Below, piece after piece: positions 19,419 to 29,847 of a stretch of 64,000 nt of DNA. The stretch lies in contig NZ_JAAGWG010000025.1 in assembly GCF_010682065.1 (NCBI RefSeq), positions 1 through 64,000 on the forward strand, read 5' to 3'. Every line of letters starts with the position of its first letter. Within the stretch, counting starts at the first letter, position 1. Made by a program: the position numbers and the translations under genes. The stretch is from Blastococcus saxobsidens. Its GTDB lineage: Bacteria > Actinomycetota > Actinomycetes > Mycobacteriales > Geodermatophilaceae. The notes under the pieces were generated by a model that did no database searches, was not told the origin of the DNA, and saw only the letters and a list, made by a program, of their open reading frames with translations.

Positions 19419-21928
19419 CGCACGCCTCCCGTGGCGTCGGCCGAGGTGGCGCCGTGCGGCGCCGTCGTCCTGGTCAGCCGCACGATGCCGCCCGGCCCGG
19501 TGCCCAGCGCGGTCCGGATCTCGCTGCCCGGTGAGCGCATCGGCAGCCAGACCACCTGCTCGGGCATCGGCGTGATGCGCACCGGCAGGCTGACGGCGCC
19601 GACCGCGCCGCCCACGGTCACGTGGTCGCCGTCGGCCAGCCCGAGCCCGGCGGCGGTCGCCGCGGAGATGCGCGCGACCGGGCGGCGGGCGGTCCCGGCG
19701 AGCTCCGGCTCGTCGCGCTGCAGCGTGCCGACGTCGAGCAGCTGCCGCCAGGAGGCCAGCAGCGCCTCGCCGTCGCGCAGGGAGGGCGTCACCGGGGCCG
19801 CCACGTCCGGCCCGGTGCCGGCGGCCGCCGGACGGCGGGAGCCGAGCGCGGCCATCGCCGCGCGGGCCGCCTCGGGCGTGGGCAGCCGCAGGTCGACGTC
19901 CATCTCGTCGGCCAGCCCGTGCAGCACGCGGCCGTCGGTCAGCATCCCGGTGCCGTGCAGGGTCGCGTCGAACGAGCGCACCCGCCCCTCCCAGTCCAGG
20001 TAGCTGCCGGCCTTCTCCGGCGCGGCGGCCACCGGCAGGACGACGTCGGCCCGCTCGGTCACCGCGGAGGGGAACATCTCCAGGCTGACGACGAAGGCGG
20101 CGGCGTCCAGGGCCGCGACGGCGAGCGCCGGGTCCGGGAGGTCGGCGGGGTCGACGCCGCCGACGAGCAGGCCGGGGAGCCGCCCGCTGCGGGCGGCGGT
20201 GAGGATGCCGGTGGTGTCCCGGCCGGGCGCGCTCGGCACGGACACGGGGTCGATCCCCCACACGGCGGCCACCTCGGCGCGGGCTTCGGCGTCGGCGACG
20301 CTGCGCCCCCCGGGCAGCAGGCCCGGCAGGGCACCGGCCTCGACGGCTCCGCGCTCCCCGGCCCGGCGGGGCACCCAGGCCAGCCGTGCGCCGGTGGCGC
20401 GGGACAGGGCGAGCAGCGCCGAGAACGCGCCGGGCACCTCGGCCAGGCGCTCCCCGGCGAGGACGACGGCGCCGGGCGTGCGGAGCGCCTCGACCGCCGG
20501 GCCGCCCCAGCTGCCCTCGGCGAGCGCGTGCAGCGACCGGGCCTCGGCGCCGGGGAGGGTGGCGAGCACGGTGGCCTGCAGCTTCTCCGCAGCACGGGTG
20601 GCGAACGGTGCCAGGTCGAAGACGGCCAGGCCGTTGGTCCGCACCGCGCGCCGCAGCCGCAGGAACAGGATCGGCGACTCCTCCTCGGGCTCCAGGCCGG
20701 CGAGGAGCACGGTGGGCGCCGCGCCCAGGTCGTCGTAGGTGACCGCCCCGGTGGCCGGTCCGGTGCCCGCCACCGTGCCGGCCAGGAACGCCAGCTCCTC
20801 CTCGGAGTGGGCGCGCGCCCGCGCGTCGACGTCGTTGGTGCCCAGCGCCACGCGGGCGAACGCCGCCCAGGCGTAGGCGTCCTCGACCGTGAGGCGGCCA
20901 CCGGGCAGCACGCCGACGCCGCCCTCGTCCCGGGCCTGGCGCAGCCCGGCTGCCGCGGCGGCCCACGCCTCCGGCCAGGAGGCCGGCTGCAGGACCCCGT
21001 CCCGACGCACCAGCGGGGTCGTGAGCCGGTCGTTGGAGGTGGCGTAGCGGAACGCGTAGCGGCCCTTGTCGCAGGTCCACTCCTCGTTGACCGCCGGGTC
21101 GTCCCCGGCCAGCCGCCGGGTGACCTTCCCGCGCCGGTAGTCAGTGCGCATCGAGCAGCCCGAGGCGCAGTGCTCGCAGACGCTGGGCTCGCTGCGCAGG
21201 TCGAACGGGCGGGCGCGGAACCGGTACTGCGCGCTGGTGAGCGCACCGACCGGGCAGATCTGGGTGGTGTTGCCGGAGAAGTAGGACTCGAACGGCTCGT
21301 CCTCGTAGATCGCCACCTGCTCCAGGGCGCCCCGCTCGAACAGCTCGATGAACGGGTCGCCGGCCACCTGCTGGGAGAACCGGGTGCAGCGGGCGCACAG
21401 CACGCAGCGCTCGCGGTCGAGCAGGATCTCGGTGCTGATCGGCAGGGGCTTGGGATAGGTCCGCTTCTCGTCGACGAACCGGCTCTCGGTGCGGCCGTTG
21501 CTCATCGCCTGGTTCTGCAGCGGGCACTCGCCGCCCTTGTCGCAGACCGGGCAGTCCAGCGGGTGGTTGATCAGCAGCAGCTCCATCGTGCCCTGCTGCG
21601 CCTTGTCGGCGACCGGGCTGGACAGCTGCGTCCGCACCGCCATGCCGTCGCTCACCGGCATGGTGCAGGAGGCGACCGGCTTGCGCTGGCCCTCCACCTC
21701 CACCAGGCACTGCCGGCAGGCCCCGACCGGCTCGAGGAGCGGGTGGTCGCAGAACCGCGGGATCTGCACGCCGATCATCTCGGCCGCGCGGATGATCAGC
21801 GTCCCCTTGGGCACGGCGACGTCGAAGCCGTCGATCGTGCAGTGGACGGCGTCCGGCGGCGTGTGCGGGCCCGGGGCGCCGGGCGGCACCGCGGGCGCGG
21901 GGGGCGGGTTGGTGGGCGTGAGCGTCAT
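19415..21928 (-). CDS. nuoG: NADH-quinone oxidoreductase subunit G
   Basis: 837 residues. All iron-sulfur ligands are visible: 2Fe-2S ([15 protein letters not shown], then C), the His-Cys motif [21 protein letters not shown] with CPVGAL, and the extra N7 cluster (CEHCASGC plus the later WTCDKGRY). N7 is kept in some bacteria and lost in mitochondria. The C-terminal two thirds resemble molybdopterin oxidoreductases without the cofactor. A Pro-rich N-terminal lead of about 25 residues precedes the ferredoxin fold. ATG 21928 overlaps the nuoF stop. Confidence 0.96.
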   Translation of the reverse strand: MTLTPTNPPPAPAVPPGAPGPHTPPDAVHCTIDGFDVAVPKGTLIIRAAEMIGVQIPRFCDHPLLEPVGACRQCLVEVEGQRKPVASCTMPVSDGMAVRTQLSSPVADKAQQGTMELLLINHPLDCPVCDKGGECPLQNQAMSNGRTESRFVDEKRTYPKPLPISTEILLDRERCVLCARCTRFSQQVAGDPFIELFERGALEQVAIYEDEPFESYFSGNTTQICPVGALTSAQYRFRARPFDLRSEPSVCEHCASGCSMRTDYRRGKVTRRLAGDDPAVNEEWTCDKGRYAFRYATSNDRLTTPLVRRDGVLQPASWPEAWAAAAAGLRQARDEGGVGVLPGGRLTVEDAYAWAAFARVALGTNDVDARARAHSEEELAFLAGTVAGTGPATGAVTYDDLGAAPTVLLAGLEPEEESPILFLRLRRAVRTNGLAVFDLAPFATRAAEKLQATVLATLPGAEARSLHALAEGSWGGPAVEALRTPGAVVLAGERLAEVPGAFSALLALSRATGARLAWVPRRAGERGAVEAGALPGLLPGGRSVADAEARAEVAAVWGIDPVSVPSAPGRDTTGILTAARSGRLPGLLVGGVDPADLPDPALAVAALDAAAFVVSLEMFPSAVTERADVVLPVAAAPEKAGSYLDWEGRVRSFDATLHGTGMLTDGRVLHGLADEMDVDLRLPTPEAARAAMAALGSRRPAAAGTGPDVAAPVTPSLRDGEALLASWRQLLDVGTLQRDEPELAGTARRPVARISAATAAGLGLADGDHVTVGGAVGAVSLPVRITPMPEQVVWLPMRSPGSEIRTALGTGPGGIVRLTRTTAPHGATSADATGGVR

Positions 21929-23253
21929 GACGCGGCTCCGACCGGCTCGAGGCGGAGGGAGCGACCCAGCCGGGCCTGCTCCTCCGGGGGCAGCAGGGCG
22001 ACGTAGTCGTCCTTGAAGTACTTCAGCGAGCTGGTGATGCAGCTCGTGGCGCCGTCACCGAGGGCGCAGAAGGACCGGCCCAGGATGTTGTCGCAGGTGT
22101 CGACCAGGATGTCGAGGTCCTGCGCGGTGCCCCGGCCGTGCGCGATCCGCTCGAGGATCTGCACCAGCCAGTAGGTGCCCTCGCGGCACGGGGTGCACTT
22201 GCCGCAGCTCTCGTGCGCGTAGAACTCGGTGAACCGCAGGGTGGCCTCGACGATCGAGTCGGTCTCGTCGAACACCATGAGCGCCGTCGTGCCGAGCATG
22301 GAGCCCGCCGCGGCGACCGAGTCGAAGTCCAGCGGGACGTCGAGGTGCTCCGCGGTGAAGTACGGCGTCGACGAGCCGCCCGGCGTCCAGAACTTCAGCT
22401 CGTGGCCGGGGCGCACGCCCCCGGCCATCTCGAGCAGCTCCCGCATCGTCGTCCCCATGGGGGCCTCGTACTGGCCGGGCCGGACGACGCGCCCCGACAG
22501 CGAGTAGATCTTCGGGCCGGGCGACTTCTCCGGGCCGAAGTCCTTGAACCACTGCGCGCCGCCGCGGACGACGAACGGCACGCTGGCCAGGGTCTCGACG
22601 TTGTTGATGACGGTCGGGGCGCCGTACAGGCCGGCGACCGCGGGGAACGGCGGCTTGAGCCGGGGCTGCCCGCGGTAGCCCTCGAGGGAGTCCAGCAGCG
22701 CCGTCTCCTCGCCGCAGATGTAGGCGCCGGCGCCGGCGTGCACGATCAGCTCGAGGTCGTAGCCGGAGCCGAGGATGTCGCGGCCCAGGTAGCCGGCGGC
22801 GTAGGCCTCGCCGACGGCGTTCATCAGCCGCCGGTGGGCGTGCACCGCCTCACCGCGGACGTAGATGACGGCGAGCTTCGAGCGGATGGCGTAGGAGGAG
22901 ATGATCACGCCCTCGATGAGCGAGTGCGGGTCGGCCATCATCAGCGGCAGGTCCTTGCAGGTGCCCGGCTCGCCCTCGTCGGCGTTGACCACCAGGTACT
23001 TCGGCATCGCCGCGGGGCCGGTCGGCTCCTCCCCCGGCTTGGGCTGCGGGATGAAGCTCCACTTCATGCCGGTCGGGAAGCCGGCGCCGCCCCGGCCGCG
23101 CAGCCCGGAGTCCTTGACCAGGGTGACCAGCTCGTCGGGCTGCATCGTCAGGGCGGTGCGCAGCGCCGCGTAGCCGTCGAGCCGTTCGTAGGTGGACAGC
23201 CGCCACGACCGGTCGGCGCCCCAGCGGGTGGTGAGGACAGGGGTGAGTGGCAT
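21925..23253 (-). CDS. nuoF: NADH-quinone oxidoreductase subunit F (NADH/FMN site)
   Basis: 442 residues. It shows the FMN/NADH-binding [38 protein letters not shown] and the N3 cluster motif [13 protein letters not shown] with a distal cysteine in [10 protein letters not shown]. It accepts a hydride from NADH and passes electrons into NuoE and NuoG clusters. It lies three bases downstream of nuoE in the operon. Confidence 0.96.
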   Translation of the reverse strand: MPLTPVLTTRWGADRSWRLSTYERLDGYAALRTALTMQPDELVTLVKDSGLRGRGGAGFPTGMKWSFIPQPKPGEEPTGPAAMPKYLVVNADEGEPGTCKDLPLMMADPHSLIEGVIISSYAIRSKLAVIYVRGEAVHAHRRLMNAVGEAYAAGYLGRDILGSGYDLELIVHAGAGAYICGEETALLDSLEGYRGQPRLKPPFPAVAGLYGAPTVINNVETLASVPFVVRGGAQWFKDFGPEKSPGPKIYSLSGRVVRPGQYEAPMGTTMRELLEMAGGVRPGHELKFWTPGGSSTPYFTAEHLDVPLDFDSVAAAGSMLGTTALMVFDETDSIVEATLRFTEFYAHESCGKCTPCREGTYWLVQILERIAHGRGTAQDLDILVDTCDNILGRSFCALGDGATSCITSSLKYFKDDYVALLPPEEQARLGRSLRLEPVGAAS

Positions 23254-23256
23254 CGC

Positions 23257-24357
23257 TCATCGCCTCCGCGCGGGGCCGCGGCCCTCGATCGTGCGGGACG
23301 GGCCGTCGGGGCCCTGCCCGCCTGTTCCGGGCTCCCGGCCCGCGGGGGTGTCGGTGCCCTCGCGGCCGTCGGGCAGCCGCCGGCCGGCGGGCTCCGGGGC
23401 ATCGGGGTGCGCCCCGGCCGCGCCGGCCTTCTCGGCCGGGGTGTCGGCGGCGGCGACGCGGGCGTCGGCCGCCTCCTGACCCGGCGTCTCACCGGTGTCC
23501 CCGGACGGCCGCACCGTCTCCCCGGCCCCGTCCCGGGGCCCGCCCTGAGCCTGCGAAGGGTGGGGAGGACGGGGTCCTTCCGCGGTGTCGGCGGGCTCGG
23601 GCTCCCGCCCGCGCATCGGCGGCGCGGACTCGCCGCGCTCGGCGGCCAGCCGCAGGCCGCGCAGCGTCGGCTCGTAGTTGCCCGGGGCGTCGACGGCGAC
23701 AGCGGCGGCGGCCTGGTCGGGGTGCTGGGAGAACCCGGCGAGCTGCCGGGAGATGCCGCGGAAGTCGGTGAGCGGGGCGCCCCGGGTGGGGTGCGGCTTC
23801 TCGCCCCGGCGCAGCGCGGCGACCAGCTCACGGGCGCTCTCGACGTCCTGCTGGTCGTAGAACTCGTAGTCGACGGTGACCACCGGCGCGTAGTCGCAGG
23901 CGGCCAGGCACTCGGCGTGCTCGAGGGTGATCGAGCCGTCGGCGGTGGTCTCGTCGTGGTGGACGCCGAGGTCGGCGCTCAGCGCGTCCATGATCCGCTG
24001 CCCGCCGAGGACGGCGCACAGCGTGTTGGTGCAGACGCTCACGATGTGCCGGCCGGTCGGGCGGCGCTTGTACATCGTGTAGAAGGTGGCGACCGCGCCC
24101 ACCTCGGCCTTGGTCAGCCGGAGCTCCTCGGCGCACAGCGCGACGCCCTCGGGGCTGACGTAGCCCTGGTAGCTCTGCACCAGGTGCAGCATCGGCAGCA
24201 GCGCCGAGCGCGCCACCGGGTAGCGGGCGATGATCTCCCGCGCCTCGATACGGGTCTGCTCGGTCAGCGGCGGCAGGTCGATCGGCGCGGGGAGGACCGG
24301 GCTGTCGTCCAGCCCGGTCGTCGCAGCAGCCTCAGGGGAACCGGGAAGTGCACTCAC
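23257..24357 (-). CDS. nuoE: NADH-quinone oxidoreductase subunit E, with about 150-residue low-complexity tail
   Basis: 366 residues from GTG 24357 (overlapping the nuoD stop). Residues 25-190 are the thioredoxin-like 2Fe-2S core: [13 protein letters not shown] and [12 protein letters not shown] supply the four cysteines of N1a. About 150 Pro/Gly/Glu-rich residues follow, with no fold I can recognise. E. coli NuoE has 166 residues; actinobacterial ones are longer, but this tail is large. Part of it (23536-23580) is encoded by one copy of a repeat found at three other, non-coding sites in the window, so the tail seems to have grown partly by repeat insertion. Confidence 0.93.
   Translation of the reverse strand: MSALPGSPEAAATTGLDDSPVLPAPIDLPPLTEQTRIEAREIIARYPVARSALLPMLHLVQSYQGYVSPEGVALCAEELRLTKAEVGAVATFYTMYKRRPTGRHIVSVCTNTLCAVLGGQRIMDALSADLGVHHDETTADGSITLEHAECLAACDYAPVVTVDYEFYDQQDVESARELVAALRRGEKPHPTRGAPLTDFRGISRQLAGFSQHPDQAAAAVAVDAPGNYEPTLRGLRLAAERGESAPPMRGREPEPADTAEGPRPPHPSQAQGGPRDGAGETVRPSGDTGETPGQEAADARVAAADTPAEKAGAAGAHPDAPEPAGRRLPDGREGTDTPAGREPGTGGQGPDGPSRTIEGRGPARRR
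23536..23580 (-). repeat. Dispersed repeat family, copy A (inside nuoE)
   Basis: Shares GAGCCTGCGA, then a GGGTGGGG-type G run and the end GGTCCTTC with copy D (same orientation) and, inverted, with copies B and C. It lies within the low-complexity C-terminal coding part of nuoE. The strand shown is relative and arbitrary. Confidence 0.65.
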
Positions 24358-25676
24358 CTGTCGACTCCTCCCATCACGGGGTCGATCGAAGCGATGGCGG
24401 CGATGACGTCGGCGAGCATGGAGCCCTCGCTCATCGCCGCCGTGGCCTGCAGGTTGACGAAGCTGGGGTCGCGCACGTGGACGCGCCACGGCCTCGTGCT
24501 GCCGTCGCTCACCACGTGGTAGCCGAGCTCCCCGCGGGGCGACTCGATCGGCACGTACACCTGGCCGGCCGGCACCCGGAATCCCTCGGTGACCAGCTTG
24601 AAGTGGTGGATCAGGGCCTCCATCGACTGGCCCATGATGTGCGCGACGTGCTCCGCGGAGTTGCCCATGCCGTCGGGGCCCAGGGACAGCTGCGCCGGCC
24701 AGGCGATCTTGCGGTCGGAGACCATCACCGGACCGGGCTCCAGCCGGTCCAGCGCCTGCGCGATGAGCTTCAGCGACTCGTTCACCTCGGCCATGCGGAC
24801 GAGGTAGCGGCCCCAGGCGTCGCAGGTGTCGGAGGTCGGCACCTCGAAGTCGTAGGTCTCGTAGCCCAGGTAGGGCTCGACCTTGCGCATGTCCCACGGC
24901 AGGCCGGCCGACCGGAGGATCGGCCCGGTGACGCCGAGCGCCAGGCAGCCGGTGACGTCGAGGTAGCCGACGTCCTTGAGCCGGCGCTGCCAGATCGGCT
25001 GACCGGTGAGGAGCCGGTGGAAGTCGGCGACCCGCTTGGGCATGACCTCCAGGAACTCGCGGATGTGCTCGACGGCGCCCTCGGGGAGGTCCTGCGCCAG
25101 TCCGCCGGGGCGGATGTAGGCGTGGTTCATCCGCAGGCCGGTGATCTCCTCGAGCAGGTCCAGGCACATCTCCCGCTCGCGGAAGCCGTTGGTCATCGCG
25201 GTGAGCGCGCCGAGCTCCATGCCGCCGGTGGCCAGGCCGACCAGGTGCGAGGCGATCCGGTTGATCTCCATGACCAGGACGCGGATGGTCTGCGCGCGCT
25301 GCGGCACCTCGATGCCCAGCAGCTTCTCGACGGCCATGCAGTAGCCGGCCTCGTTGAACAGCGGGGCCAGGTAGTCCATGCGGGTCACGAAGGTCGTGCC
25401 CTGCACCCAGTTGCGGTACTCGGTGTTCTTCTCGATGCCGGTGTGCAGATAGCCGATGACCACCCGCGCCTTGGTCACCGTCTCGCCCTCGAGGTCGAGG
25501 ACCAGGCGCAGCACGCCGTGGGTCGAGGGGTGCTGCGGGCCCATGTTGACCACGAGCCGCTCGTCGGCGTGCGGATCGGCACCGAGTGCGGTGTCCCAGT
25601 CCCCGCCGGTGACGGTGTAGACCCGCCCCTCGGTGGTCTCCCGGGAACCGGCGTACGGGTCGTAGGTGGTGGTCAT
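24354..25676 (-). CDS. nuoD: NADH-quinone oxidoreductase subunit D
   Basis: 440 residues. NuoD derives from the large subunit of NiFe hydrogenase and forms the quinone pocket. Landmarks are [13 protein letters not shown] (quinone-site His), [25 protein letters not shown] and the C-terminal [17 protein letters not shown] and [12 protein letters not shown] 25676; 10 bases separate it from nuoC. Confidence 0.96.
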   Translation of the reverse strand: MTTTYDPYAGSRETTEGRVYTVTGGDWDTALGADPHADERLVVNMGPQHPSTHGVLRLVLDLEGETVTKARVVIGYLHTGIEKNTEYRNWVQGTTFVTRMDYLAPLFNEAGYCMAVEKLLGIEVPQRAQTIRVLVMEINRIASHLVGLATGGMELGALTAMTNGFREREMCLDLLEEITGLRMNHAYIRPGGLAQDLPEGAVEHIREFLEVMPKRVADFHRLLTGQPIWQRRLKDVGYLDVTGCLALGVTGPILRSAGLPWDMRKVEPYLGYETYDFEVPTSDTCDAWGRYLVRMAEVNESLKLIAQALDRLEPGPVMVSDRKIAWPAQLSLGPDGMGNSAEHVAHIMGQSMEALIHHFKLVTEGFRVPAGQVYVPIESPRGELGYHVVSDGSTRPWRVHVRDPSFVNLQATAAMSEGSMLADVIAAIASIDPVMGGVDR

Positions 25677-25686
25677 GGCGTGCCCC

Positions 25687-26435
25687 TCACCGGTAGGCCC
25701 GGCGCGTGTCCGGCGGCGGGATGGTGGCGTCGTGGTACTCGACCGGGATCCCGCCCAGCGGGTAGTCCTTGCGCTGCGGGTGACCGTCCCAGTCGTCGGG
25801 CATGAGGATCCGGGTGAGCCCCGGGTGGCCGTCGAAGACGATCCCGAACATGTCGAAGGTCTCCCGCTCGTGCCAGTCCGCCGTCGGGTAGATCCGGGCG
25901 ACCGACGGGACGTGCGGGTCCTCGGCGGTGACGGCGACCTCCAGCCGGATCCGGCGCCGGTAGGTCATCGAGGTCAGGTGGTAGACGACGTGCAGCCGCG
26001 GCCGGCCGGGGTCGACGGCGGGGCCGCCGCTGTCGAGGTAGTCGACGCCGGAGACGCTGCTGCACAGCTCGAATCGGAGCGCCTCGTCGTCGCGCAGCGC
26101 CTGGACCAACTGCAGCAGGTGCTCGCGGCCGACGAAGTAGGTGATCTCGCCGCGGTCGACCAGGACCCGCTGGACGGCGTCGTCGTAGACCGCCTGCCCC
26201 ACGGCGTCGATCAGCGCGTCGGTGACCTCGTCGAACCAGCCGCCGTAGGGGCGCTCGGTGGAGTGCAGGGCCACCGCGCCGCCCGGCTCGACGCGGACCA
26301 GGCCGCCGAAGCCGGAGGTGTCGCCGCTGCCGCTGACGCCGAACGAGCCCTTCCGGAACCCGCCCGAGGGCGCCGTGCTGTCCTCGTAGCCGGCCTCCTC
26401 GCGGCCGGGCGCGACGTCGGAACCGCCGTCGTTGC

Positions 26436-26439
<4 letters not shown>
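25687..26439 (-). CDS. nuoC: NADH-quinone oxidoreductase subunit C
   Basis: 250 residues. The N-terminal 65 are a charged, Gly-rich lead. The conserved 30-kDa-subunit domain follows, ending [38 protein letters not shown] and KDYPLGGIP. NuoC helps hold NuoD and NuoB in the connecting module. ATG 26439 overlaps the nuoB stop. Confidence 0.95.
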
Positions 26440-27107
<668 letters not shown>

Positions 27108-27120
27108 GGTCAGACTCCCC

Positions 27121-27492
27121 TCAGTCCCACTCGAGCCCGCCGCGCCGCCACTCGTAGGCGAACGCGATGAAGACCGTGCCGATGAAGACGGCCATCGCGA
27201 CCAGGCCGAAGACGCCCAGGGCGTCGTTGTGCACGGCCCACGGGTAGAGGAAGACGATCTCGATGTCGAAGACGATGAACAGCATCGCCGTCAGGTAGTA
27301 CTTCACCGGGAAGCGACCGCCGGTGAGCGGCTGGTCCACCGGCTCGATCCCGCACTCGTAGGGCTCGAGCTTGGCCCGGTTGTGACGGCGCGGACCGACG
27401 TAGGGCGCCGCGGTGACCGAGAACAGCGCGAAGGCTGCGGCCAGCACGAAGAGCCCGATGATCGGGACGTAGTTCGAGAGCATCAGCGGCAC
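27121..27492 (-). CDS. nuoA: NADH-quinone oxidoreductase subunit A
   Basis: 120-123 residues with three membrane helices. The conserved loop [11 protein letters not shown] (Cys and Glu) and the [13 protein letters not shown] helix are standard. Either GTG 27492 or ATG 27483 could start it; the latter has AGGGTG about nine bases upstream. It is the first nuo gene, separated from the menJ-like gene by 86 bases with a triple CGTGTCG motif. It may have its own promoter as well as readthrough. Confidence 0.94.
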   Translation of the reverse strand: MPLMLSNYVPIIGLFVLAAAFALFSVTAAPYVGPRRHNRAKLEPYECGIEPVDQPLTGGRFPVKYYLTAMLFIVFDIEIVFLYPWAVHNDALGVFGLVAMAVFIGTVFIAFAYEWRRGGLEWD

Positions 27493-27528
27493 CCTAGGGT
27501 GAGGTCGGTCACGTCCGGGTCACTATGG

Positions 27529-27559
27529 CGACACGGAGAGTTCGTGTCGGGTCGACACG
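27529..27559. promoter_or_regulatory. Triple CGTGTCG motif in the nuoA leader
   Basis: CGTGTCG (27543-27549) and its inverse CGACACG (27553-27559) form a perfect 7-3-7 palindrome. A third CGACACG lies at 27529-27535, seven bases from the palindrome. The array sits between the menJ-like stop and nuoA. It could be an operator for an internal nuo promoter, or an attenuating hairpin; no known regulator is recognised. Confidence 0.45.
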
Positions 27560-27578
27560 TCGGCACGGAGGTCATGGC

Positions 27579-28859
27579 TCAGGCCGCCGGGGTGAGTCGG
27601 AGGAGGACGGCGAGGGCGCGGTCGACGGCGTCACCGTCCCGGCCGTCGGTCAGGTTGCCCATGAGCCGCAGCGCGCCGTCGACCAGCGCGGGGCGGCGCA
27701 GGCCCCGCGCTGTGGCCAGCCGGACGACGCCGGGGCGGGCGAGCAGGGCGAGGAAGCCCATGCCCAGCCGGTGGTGACGGCCGAGCTCGTCCCGCAGCCG
27801 CTCGGGGTAGCGCTGCAGGACCGCCTCCCGCGCCGCGGCGTCGGGCGCGGCGAGCGCGGCCGCGGCGGCCTCCGCGGCCATCCGGCCGCTCTCCAGGGCG
27901 TAGCTGATCCCCTCGCCGTTGCAGGGGTTGACCGTGCCCGCGGTGTCGCCGGCGAGGAGCAGCCCCCGCGAGTACGCCGGGCCGCGGCTGAGCGCCATGG
28001 GGAGTCCGGCACCGCGCAGCGGGGTGACGGCGTCCTCCTCGCGCAGCCCGTCCTCGGCTGGGAAGAGGTCCAGCCAGCGCCGGAGGATCACCCGCCGGTC
28101 AGCGCCGGTGCCGCGACGGGTGTCGAGCAGGCCGTAGCCGACGTTGGCGGTGCCGTCGCCCATCCCGAAGATCCAGCCGTAGCCGGGCATCGACTCACGG
28201 CTCGGGCCCTCGGCGGTGAGGTCGAAGGCGATGTCGAGGTACTGGTCGTCCGTGCGTCGGCTGCGGACGTACCGGCGCAGCGCCACCCCCAGCGGCCGGT
28301 CGGTGCGACGCAGCAGGCCCAGGCTCTTGGCCAGCCGACCGGAGAGACCCTCGGCGGAGACGACCAGCGGTGCGCGCCAGGTCACCGGCTCCCGGTCGTC
28401 GCCGGCCTCCGCGCGGACGCCGGCGACCCGTCCGTCGTCGTCCAGCAGCGGCTCGGTGACCGTGGTCCGGGTGACCAGGCGGGCGCCGGCGTCCTGGGCG
28501 TGGGCGGCGAGCAGGGCGTCCAGCTCGCTCCGGGTGCGGACCAGGCCGTGGTCGGGCCACGAGTCCAGCCGCGGCCAGTCCACCTCGGCGACGCGGCCGC
28601 CCCCGTGCACGCGCAGTCCGCGGCGGCGCACCCAGCCCGGTGCGGTCGTGTCCACGCCCATGTCCTGGAGCGCCTTGACCCCGCGCGGGGTCAGGCCGTC
28701 GCCGCAGACCTTCTCCCGGGGGAACTCGGCCTTCTCCAGGAGCGCCACGTCCAGGCCGGTGCGGGCGAGGTGCCAGGCGGCGCTGGAGCCGGCGGGGCCG
28801 GCCCCCACCACGACGACGTCGGCGCGGCGCTCGGCCGTCGCGTCCGCCATGACCACCAC
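27579..28859 (-). CDS. menJ: Geranylgeranyl reductase family flavoprotein (menaquinone side-chain reductase candidate)
   Basis: About 423-426 residues. N-terminal FAD motif VVVVGAGPAGSSAAWHLA, then KVCGDGLTPRGV (family hallmark), and the second FAD motif LLAGDTAGTVNPCNGEGISYALESG. The M. tuberculosis homologue MenJ (Rv0561c) saturates one isoprene of menaquinone-9; the same role is inferred here from similarity and position among men and nuo genes. GTG 28859 has GGAG 8-11 bases upstream; ATG 28850 is in frame. It appears to be the first gene of the nuo operon, with a Rex-type site 28 bases upstream. Confidence 0.82.
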   Translation of the reverse strand: MVVMADATAERRADVVVVGAGPAGSSAAWHLARTGLDVALLEKAEFPREKVCGDGLTPRGVKALQDMGVDTTAPGWVRRRGLRVHGGGRVAEVDWPRLDSWPDHGLVRTRSELDALLAAHAQDAGARLVTRTTVTEPLLDDDGRVAGVRAEAGDDREPVTWRAPLVVSAEGLSGRLAKSLGLLRRTDRPLGVALRRYVRSRRTDDQYLDIAFDLTAEGPSRESMPGYGWIFGMGDGTANVGYGLLDTRRGTGADRRVILRRWLDLFPAEDGLREEDAVTPLRGAGLPMALSRGPAYSRGLLLAGDTAGTVNPCNGEGISYALESGRMAAEAAAAALAAPDAAAREAVLQRYPERLRDELGRHHRLGMGFLALLARPGVVRLATARGLRRPALVDGALRLMGNLTDGRDGDAVDRALAVLLRLTPAA

Positions 28860-28887
28860 CCCCGCTCCACCGTCGAGTCGCGGGACC

Positions 28888-28905
28888 TTGTGAAAAGGTT
28901 CACAA
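28888..28905. promoter_or_regulatory. Rex operator (ROP) upstream of menJ-nuo
   Basis: TTGTGAA-AAGG-TTCACAA is a perfect 18-base inverted repeat and a full match to the Rex operator consensus. Rex is encoded at 51661-52323. In Streptomyces, Rex represses nuo and cytochrome bd genes and releases DNA when NADH rises. The site lies 29 bases upstream of the menJ start and just downstream of a candidate promoter, so binding would block transcription of the operon. Confidence 0.85.
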
Positions 28906-28919
28906 AGTCGCTGGGTTTG

Positions 28920-28950
28920 AGTCTAGGTCTGGGTGTGACCTTGCTGACAA
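28920..28950 (-). promoter_or_regulatory. Candidate promoter of the menJ-nuo operon
   Basis: Reading the minus strand, TTGTCA (28950-28945) and TAGACT (28925-28920) resemble -35 and -10 boxes, with a 19-base spacer that is slightly long. The Rex operator would then cover about +8 to +25. A GGGTGT/ACACCC inverted repeat (28931-28936 with 28950-28955) overlaps the region. Confidence 0.4.
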
Positions 28951-28958
28951 CACCCCCC

Positions 28959-29600
28959 TCATCGCAGGGCGCCGATCACCGTCTCGTCGGTGGTCTCGGA
29001 GAAGTCGGCGTAGGCCTGGCCCACCGCGCGGAACTCCTCGGGCACGTAGGGGCAGACCAGCTCGTCGACCTGTGCGGCCAGGTGGGCGACGACGGAGGGC
29101 GGCCCGACGGGCACCGCGACGGTGAGGCGCGCGGGCGAGGCGGCGCGCAGGGCCTGGATCGCGACGCGGACGGTGGCACCCGTGGCGAGGCCGTCGTCGA
29201 CCAGGACGACGTGGCGACCGCGGACGGCGGGTGGCGGCCGGTCGCCGCGGTAGGCGGCGCGGCGGCGGTGGAGCTCGACCAGTTCGCGCTCGCGGACGGC
29301 GGCGACGGCGGCGCGGTCGGGGGCCACCCGGTCGACGACCGCCGCGACCCAGACGGTCTCCACGGCGTCGCCGACCGCGGCGATCGCGCCCATGGCGAGC
29401 TCCGGATGACCGGGCACGCCCAGTTTGCGGACGACGAGCACGTCCAGCTCCGCGCCGAGGGCTGCGGCCACCTCGGCGGCGACGACCACTCCGCCGCGGG
29501 GCAGGCCGAGCACGAGTGCCCCCGCGTCGGCCCGCCCGGCGAGCGCGCCCGCCAGGACCCTTCCGGCGTCACGCCGGTCGGCGTAGCGGACGCGCGGCAC
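28959..29600 (-). CDS. Phosphoribosyltransferase-domain protein
   Basis: 213 residues. A type I phosphoribosyltransferase fold is shown by the PRPP loop VVLVDDGLATGATV around residues 142-155 and by VLGLPRGGVVVAAEVA near residue 30. Proteins of this stand-alone group are often annotated as predicted phosphoribosyltransferases and are frequently found with stress genes (dienelactone hydrolase fusions). Substrate is unknown. It ends about 100 bases upstream of menJ on the same strand, so some readthrough into the nuo operon is possible. Confidence 0.8.
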   Translation of the reverse strand: MPRVRYADRRDAGRVLAGALAGRADAGALVLGLPRGGVVVAAEVAAALGAELDVLVVRKLGVPGHPELAMGAIAAVGDAVETVWVAAVVDRVAPDRAAVAAVRERELVELHRRRAAYRGDRPPPAVRGRHVVLVDDGLATGATVRVAIQALRAASPARLTVAVPVGPPSVVAHLAAQVDELVCPYVPEEFRAVGQAYADFSETTDETVIGALR

Positions 29601-29605
29601 GCCGG

Positions 29606-29737
29606 CTACACCACCGGCACCGGGTCCGACTCCGGCTGGGGCTCACCCGGCTGATCGGGGTCCGGCTTCGGGATGGGGTCCGGCAACGGCTCGACCGGGG
29701 ACGGCTCGTTCGGCTGCGGTTCGGGCGAGGTGGTCAT
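29606..29737 (-). CDS. Small proline-rich hypothetical protein
   Basis: 43 residues from ATG 29737, almost entirely Pro, Glu, Asp and Gln in short PEPQP / PDPDQP repeats, with no membrane segment. A longer frame upstream (to 29827) lacks support. TACTAG 13-18 bases before the ATG could be a -10 box for a nearly leaderless transcript. No homologue is recognised. It ends five bases before the phosphoribosyltransferase start and may be its co-transcribed leader gene. Confidence 0.4.
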   Translation of the reverse strand: MTTSPEPQPNEPSPVEPLPDPIPKPDPDQPGEPQPESDPVPVV

Positions 29738-29847
29738 GGTCCCGACGCTAGTAGAAGCGGCGGCTCCCAGCAGGCGCAGGAACGACTGCTCACCGGACGC
29801 CGGGGGCACCCGCCGTCCGGCCGGCACGGCGTGCCGGGGATCGCAGG

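Noticed and set aside
17952-21080. A 1042-codon frame extending nuoH into nuoG
   Set aside because: Only the last 488 codons are conserved; the upstream part is nuoG in the wrong frame.
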